NCBI GenBank assembly: GCA_003116995.1 | Contig: BDSL01000115.1 | Coordinates: forward strand, 186,001 to 250,000 | Direction of reading: 5' to 3' | Length of the DNA stretch: 64,000 bases | Source of the DNA: Yamagishiella unicocca | Taxonomy: Eukaryota; Chlorophyta; Chlorophyceae; Chlamydomonadales; Volvocaceae | In this document: piece by piece, positions 57,904-64,000 of the stretch | How the letters are laid out: each line of letters opens with the position of its first letter | How positions within the stretch are numbered: position 1 is the first letter of the stretch | Notes under the pieces: model-generated | Database searches by the model: none | The model's input: only the letters and a program-made list of their open reading frames with translations | What the model was told of the DNA's origin: nothing | Made by a program: the position numbers and the translations under genes

Positions 57904-60900
57904 TCACACCGCTCTCATCCGAAATCGGCGCAGATCGCGACAGCTGCCACCGCAGCAGCAGCAGCAGCAGCAGCACTCGCAGTCCACCCCAGCCCCAACA
58001 CCAACAGCACCGCCCAGCTGGGTCACCACCCGTCTAATGGCCGGGTGCAGGTCCAGGGGGGGCTAGGGCCGGTCGTACAGACCCCCTCAGCACCAGTACC
58101 AATACCAGCAGTCCAGCATACTCCAGGAAGGGGTCCCACCAACCAGCCCCCCCACCACATCCTCGCTGTCCGCCGAGCATGCGCCCACTATCCTGTTTTT
58201 TTCGTGTCAACGGTTTTCACGCCACCCCACCACCGCCCTAACCGCCGGCCCCGCCCAACCGTGTCAAGTCCCACACATTGCCGCCTCGTGCCTCAGTGCT
58301 GCCCCCATCTGGTATACCCCTCAAGCTCCACACGGCACCAACCGCACCACCATTCCACCGCCACTCCACCACCATTCCAACAGCGGCCACCGCGGCCGCA
58401 CTCACCGGTTGCGACCCAGCGGCGGCAGCCCGACGTAGTTCCCCCCGCGACCCGTGGGTCCGTTACCCGCGCCGCCTCCGTCGCCCGCCCCCGCCCCCGC
58501 CCCCGTCGCCGCCGGCCCGTGGGCCGTGGCGTTGAAGTTGGGCAGCGGCAGCGCATCCAACAGCTCCGCCTCCGTCACCACCGTCACACCACTGCTACCC
58601 CCTCCTCCTCCTCCTCCGCACCCTGTGCTGTAGTAACCCTTATCCCCCAGCAGACTCTCCAGTACACTAGACAGCTGCTCGTATGTGAGGTGGCCGTCAG
58701 AGGACAGCACCCCTCCACCGCCGCCGCCGCCGCCGCCCGCTCCGGACCCGCCGCCGCCGCCGCCGCCCCCTGCCCCCGAGCCGCCGCTGGCTGCGTTGTT
58801 GTCCCCCTCCCCCGGCCCCAGCGGCACCGAGCCGAAGTCCATGGGTCGCCCCGCCGCGTCAGCTACCAGGTCCGAAGCCCCCGCCAGCAGCTTCGCCAGG
58901 GAGGCCTTGATGGTGCCCGCGTTGGAGCCTGAGGGGGGAGGGGGAGGGGAGAAGACCCGGTTACACGGCTTACGAAACGGGTGGAGAGTAAAGCGGTGAA
59001 CCGAGGAAGAGTACCTACTTTGTCGGCACCACCAAGGGCAGTTGTATCTTTGGATGGCGACGGACCGCGTGCTCGCCCCCCCCCCCGCCAGGTCTTATAC
59101 TGCGATCCAGCAGCGCCTCCGCTCCGTCTACTCGCCTCCCGTCTCTTCTGGACCGCCATCTTCACCGCCTTGGTTTGTCGGCCGTGGATTCGCGGATTCT
59201 CTTCAAACCCCCGCCAGGTCCACCCACCCACCCACCCACCCACAGGAGCGAACGCCAGCCTACGGGTAGATATGCACAACCCCCCCGGGGTCCCCAACCC
59301 AAGCACCCGCCCCCTCCCAAGTGTTTCCTGGCATCCACGGGTCTCCCTCGAAAGCCCCCTCCCAAGCACTCCCCCCCGCACGCACGCACGCACCCTGCGC
59401 GAAAAGGTGTCGTCGAAAGGACTCCACCGCTCTCCGGCGGTGGTCCCTCGCCAGTCCCGGGGGCAGCTGCTCCACCCACATCACCTGGGGGCAACGCAGG
59501 AGGGAGGGAGCGGGGGGTTTTAAAAAACCGTTATACGCAACGGGACAGGATAGTTGGCGCATGGTCGTCGGACACCAATTGTGTGGGCGCATGCTGGAGG
59601 GGGGGGGGTGTAATAAGAGAATCCTCGAATCCAGGGGAGGGAGGGTTCGAGGAAGACCCGTGGAGGGAGGGAGGGGGGGGTATAAGAGGATCCGCGAATT
59701 CACGGGAGGTTGGAGGGGAGAGGAAGCCCGCGGGGAGACACATCGAGGGAACGACAGCCGACGCTACCTATACTTATATGGGGCATAGGAGGGAGGGATA
59801 GCCTAGGAGAAGAAGGGGAGGGGAGGGAGCCGGGGCCGGAGGAGGGGGCGCCGAGCGACGGGCGTGCAGCCAGTCAGGAGGGCGGGGAAGGGAACAAACC
59901 CACACCACAAAACGGGGTAGGATAGGAGAGCAGTGGCGGGCTTCGGAACAGCTGGCGTCAGGCGTATCACCGCGCGTACCGCCCCTCAGCCCTCTGCCAG
60001 TACCCTGCCCCCCCCCTCTGTCCCACCGCCCCTCAGCCCGCTGCCAGTTGTGACCTGCCCCCGCCTCTGCCCCACCGCCCCGTGCGCCCTCCTCCCCACC
60101 CAGCTGCTGCTCCAGCCCGCCCCCCCCTCCCCCCTCCCCCCTCCAGGAACCGGTTCGTTTTCGCAACCCCCCTCCTACCCCCCCCTACCCCTGCTGACCC
60201 ACGGGTCAACTCTCATACCCCCCTCCCCCCCCGGGTTTCGGACATCCACGGGTTTCCCTCGAACCTCCCCCCCCGCACCTTGTGCAGCTGTGTCAGCATC
60301 AGTGTGAGCGGGTCGCTGACTGGTTTGAGCCGGCTGCTGGCGAGGGTGACGGTGCGGAGCGGGCCCCCGGGGGCTCCGGAACCAGGCCCCGGCCCCGCCT
60401 CCCCCGCCCCCCCGCTGCCCAGGCTGTCCAGCCGCTCCAGCTGCATGCCGGGGACGTCGCCACTGCGGGGGGGAGACGGGATGAGGAGGAGAGGGAGGGG
60501 GGTTTAGGGTTTTAGGGTTTCGGTTTGTGAGTTTCCTCTCTACCCCCCGGCCCGCCGCCATGTCGCCTGAACGAGTCTTTTCTGCAACCCCCATCTGGGG
60601 CAATCTCTTTCTCCCCCACCCAACCCGCCCCCCACCCCTCCCAACAGTTAACAGCACTACAGCACCAGGGCGGCTTCCTCGCCTCATTTGAGCCGCGAAT
60701 ACGGCCGCTTGCAGATCGCCATATTCATAGGGCCCGCGTGTGGACACTCCTCTCCCCTCAACAGGTCTCCAGCATGCATCTCAAAACGTCTGTTCTAAAC
60801 GGTTTTTCCTCGCATCCACGGGTCTTCATTGAACCCCCCTCGCCTTACCCCCTGCTTGTTAATCCCGTTCTCCCACCAACCCTCCGCTTTCCTCTCCCAT

Positions 60901-63900
60901 TATGCCGCTGTACGCCTGCCATCCCCTCCGCTCCCCTGCCCTCCCTGGCCTGCCCTAGCCCTAGCCTCCCTCCCCTCCCTGCCTTAGCCCCCGTGTACCC
61001 CCTGCCCCGCACTCACACACGTGGCGATCCCGACTGCTGCCCCGCCCCTCCGCCGTTAGCTGCCGCCGCCCCCTCCGCCGCCCCCAGGCTGGCCTTGCGG
61101 CCCGCTATCACCCGCAGGGGGGAGCCGGCCGCCACCTCCTTCGCACTGCCCAGCCGCCGGTGGGCCTGCAGTGCGGTGCGCTCCATCTGGTGGGGGCGGG
61201 CGGGGGGGGGGGGAGGGGGGTGAGAGGAAGACCCGTGGGTCGGCACTCGAGAGGTAGGTGAAGGTAAAACCGATGAGAAAACGTCGGTGGGTGTGTCTGT
61301 GTCACAAAAACCCGTTTACACGTCGGTGGGGGGGAGGGTTTCGTGGAAGACCCGTGGATGCGAGGAAAACCGGTTAGGAAGAGACGTTTCGAGATGCATG
61401 CTGGAGAGCTTGGGTGACGAAACGAGGGGGGGAGGGGGGAGGGGCCGCAACCCGGGGTATAGGAAGCGAGGAAGCGAGGGGGGGTTCATGATGCCCCACC
61501 CCCGCTGAAGGCACCATCTGTCAGGAAGGCACAAAACCGCCAAAACGCCTGGAGCCCAGCCCTGGAGCAATAGCGCAGACCCCCCTGCAGCGTTACGTTG
61601 GCGGCGCCCCCCCCTGGAGCGTATGAGAGGAAACCGCCACCCCCTGGAAAGGGGGGCGTGGAGGCGGGGTGGAGCCCAGCTGGCCGCCGCCAGCCAGCAG
61701 CACTACCCCGCACTGCCAGACAGCCTGCCAGCTCCCCTCGCACCCCCTCCCGAGAAACCCCCCCACCCCCCTCGCACCCCCTTTCACCCCCCTCCCGAGA
61801 AACCCCCCCACCCCCCTCGCACCCCCTTTCATCCCCCTCCCGAGAAACCCCCCCACCCCCCGCGCACCCTCTTCCTCCCCTTCCTGCAGGGATCACGTGA
61901 CCCTCCCCCCCCCGGGTCCTATTTAGCAACCCCTCCGGCCCCGCTGCTGCAATCACCGGTAACCCCCCCCACACACACACCTAACCCGCTCCCCCCTCTT
62001 CCCGTCCGCGCCCCCCCTCCCCCCCTCCGGCCCGGGACCGCCTCACCTGCAGTGCCTTGGACATGCGCTGCTCGTTGATGGCCGCCCGCTCCAGGGAGGC
62101 CATCAGCTGCGCCGAAACCAGGGCGGCGACCTCCGATATGCCGGGACGCCTGCGGGGGGGGGCCGGGGGAGAGCCGGGGTGGAGTGGGGGTGGAATGGGG
62201 GTGGGGGTTCCGAAGTGAAGGGATGCACGGCGGCCGGGGAGGGACCATCTCTTGGCGCAACCCCCCTCCCCCCCTAAATCGCAATCCCCACGCCCGAACG
62301 AGCATCGCACGTACTCCGATTCGCCTTCCTTGGACTCACCACGAACTCCCCCCCCCGGGGCCCGCCCTCCAAACCCCCGGGTACTCCAGACCTCTCCCCG
62401 TCGGTTTCACTTGCCTCTCTTAAGTGCCCACCCGCTTTATCTCCGCATCCAGCCCACCCCCTTCTAACTCGCTGTTCTCTCATACCCGCCCCCCTCCCCG
62501 TCTTCCTCGAAACCCCCTGTCGTTTTTGTGTCAACGGTTTTCACCCCACCTACCCACCCCCACTCACTTTTTCGGGTCGACCGTCATGAGCACCCCGATG
62601 AGCCGCTTCAGGGGGGCGCTGTACGGCGGCGCCCCAGACGCTGCCGGCGGGTCCGCGGGCGGGTCGTACGCTCCCTCCACGATCTTGTGCGCCACCGAGA
62701 GCGGGTTGGTGCCGTCGAAGGGCGGCCGCAGCATCACCATGTGGTACGTCACGCAGCCGAGAGACCACACGTCAGCTTTCTCGCTGTACGGCTCCTGGGG
62801 GGGAGAGGGAGGGGGGAGTGAGGGGCCGGAGGGGGAGGGGGGAGTGAGGGGCCGGAGGGGGAGGGGGTGGTGAGAAGACCGGGTTGCACGACACAGGAGA
62901 CGGAGCACAGAAACGTTTTGGGCGAACCGTTTTCGCGGACAGGCGTTCAAGTGTGTACATGCCGGAGGAGCTTGCGGTTTGGGGGGGGGTGGGGGGGTGG
63001 GCGGGGGGTTACAGAAGAGAACCGTTTGCTCGACACTCGGGGGGGGGAGCTCGATGAGAGGAGGAGCGGGATCCGAGGCTTCAGGGTTTTGGTTTTGGAG
63101 CGGAGGATGGGCTTGGCAGAAGCCACCTGCCCGCCGTCTCGGGTCGTGCGGGTGGGCGGGGGGTAGCGGCGCGGAGCGGAGGGTGAGTGAGCAGGGACCA
63201 AGCGGGGGAGGGGGGAGGCGAGGAAGTTGGATCCCTCACCGCCGGGGGAGACGGGCGTGTGGGACGCGGCCACGGACGAAGGAGTCGGGAGCCGTCATCA
63301 GCCCCACACGGGCGACCTCTTACCCCCTCCAGCGCCTAGGATAGTGCCCCCCTCCGGACCCCCTCCCCTTCCTCGTACACGTGTTTTCCTCGTGTGTTTT
63401 CCTCACAATTCCCCCCCCCCTCGCCGCCATACACACACACCTGCTGGATGATCTCGGGGCAGGTGTACGGCATCGTCCCCACCATGGACTGCGCCACCAC
63501 ACTGCTGGACAACCGCTTGGCCAGCCCGAAGTCGGCGATCTGGGGGGGGAGGGGGAGGGGGGAGGGGGAAGGGGGAGGGGGGTTCGAGGGAAACCCGTGG
63601 AGGGGGAGGGGGGAGGGGGGAAGGGGGAGGGGGGAGGGGGGGGAGGGGGAGGCGGGTTACAAGTAAAGAACCGGTAACTCGACTGGGGTAATGTAGTTGG
63701 GGGAGGGGGGAGGGGGGGAGGGGGAGGGGAAGGAGTGGCGGGTATGTAGCAAAGGGGGTCTGCTCGCCGGTGATATTCCCGGGGTCTCCCCCGCCCCCCG
63801 CAGCCGCGTAAAACGGTTTTTACCACCGTCAGCCCCCACCTTGGTATGCCTCAGCCCCTCCGGACCCTGCCCGAGCACTATGTTGGCCGGGGTGAGGTCC

Positions 63901-63962
63901 CGGTGCACGATCTTCTTGACGCCGTGGATGTAGTTGAGCGCGAGGACGACCGCGATGAGGAC
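57904..63962 (-). CDS. NEK10-like serine/threonine kinase, C-terminal part (5' end off window)
   Basis: Nine exons fit in phase: 63962-63840, 63539-63441, 62794-62568, 62149-62047, 61186-61017, 60462-60279, 59484-59394, 58928-58406 and 58033-57904 (549 residues visible). The kinase C-lobe is clear: HRDLTPANIVLG (catalytic Asp at visible residue 22), DFGLAKRL (44-51), VGTMPYTCPE (activation segment) and SEKADVWSLGC, then PPFDGTN, KIVEGAY and DPKKRPGISEV. Among NIMA-related kinases the combination HRDLTPxN, CPE and EPYxEKADVW is that of NEK10. The ATP-binding lobe and any armadillo repeats lie outside. A coiled segment (RAAINEQRMSKALQ) follows the kinase, then long Gly-rich disorder. NEK10 acts in ciliated cells and cell-cycle checkpoints; a ciliary role is inferred. 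The final exon, with eight cysteines in a row from a CAG tract, is the weakest part. Confidence 0.82.
60503..60520 (+). repeat. Telomere-like repeat in intron
   Basis: TTTAGGGTTTTAGGGTTT, two and a half units of the algal telomere repeat, in the NEK10-like intron between 61017 and 60462. Confidence 0.6.
60765..60837 (-). repeat. Dispersed repeat R1, short inverted copy
   Basis: Contains TCTCCAGCATGCATCTCAAA and AACGGTTTTTCCTCGCATCC, in the same intron as 61017-60462. Confidence 0.85.
61337..61425 (+). repeat. Dispersed repeat R1, short copy
   Basis: Plus-oriented, in the intron between exons 62149-62047 and 61186-61017. Shorter R1 fragments that keep only the ACCCGTGGAT-TTCGAGG end occur near 4208, 13265, 16610, 16935, 59325, 59640, 60235 and 63580. 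Confidence 0.85.
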
Positions 63963-64000
63963 CTGGGGGGGGGGAGGTTGCCAGGAAAACCCGTGTGGGG

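Overview
The window reads as nuclear DNA of a volvocine-type green alga (a relative of Chlamydomonas or Volvox). The coding sequence is very GC-rich and carries long Ala/Gly/Pro runs. Genes are split by many introns with GT/AG borders and C-rich acceptors. TGTAA, the poly(A) signal usual in these algae, follows a stop codon. Telomere-like TTTAGGG words occur in introns, and two of the genes point to cilia. No bacterial operon structure is present. Gene models were assembled by hand by requiring open frames, GT/AG borders and matching codon phase at every junction.

Layout. (1) 1-5827, minus strand: a GNAT-fold acetyltransferase with a very long disordered acidic tail; its 3' end runs off the left edge. 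(2) 7128-20977, plus strand: a 16-exon, 1241-residue coiled-coil protein resembling fibrous sheath-interacting protein 1 (FSIP1). (3) 21775-41196: two related DNA transposons. TE-A (21775-27631) and TE-B (27681-41196) lie in opposite orientation about 50 bp apart. Each has its own perfect 7-bp target duplication, the shared end CWGAGGGTGGGCAT and subterminal arrays of a 43-bp repeat. TE-B encodes a Dam-type DNA N6-adenine methyltransferase, a fragmentary RNase H-like transposase and an unknown multi-exon protein. A third, unrelated element, TE-C (30861-36189, about 640-bp inverted repeats, 6-bp duplication), has jumped into an exon of the unknown protein and carries a small mitochondrial-looking gene. 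(4) 42914-46996 (minus) and 52723-55817 (plus): two divergent paralogues of an ankyrin-RING ubiquitin ligase of the plant XBAT31 type, with identical six-exon structure. (5) 57904-63962, minus strand: the C-terminal half of a NEK10-like protein kinase, whose 5' end runs off the right edge.

Introns outside the transposon cluster are strewn with copies of three or more short dispersed repeat families and many minisatellites. The host genes suggest ciliary signalling (FSIP1-like, NEK10-like), acetylation and ubiquitin ligation; apart from the duplicated ligase pair they are not functionally linked by position. The most unusual content is the transposon cluster, especially the phage-type adenine methyltransferase inside a eukaryotic DNA transposon.
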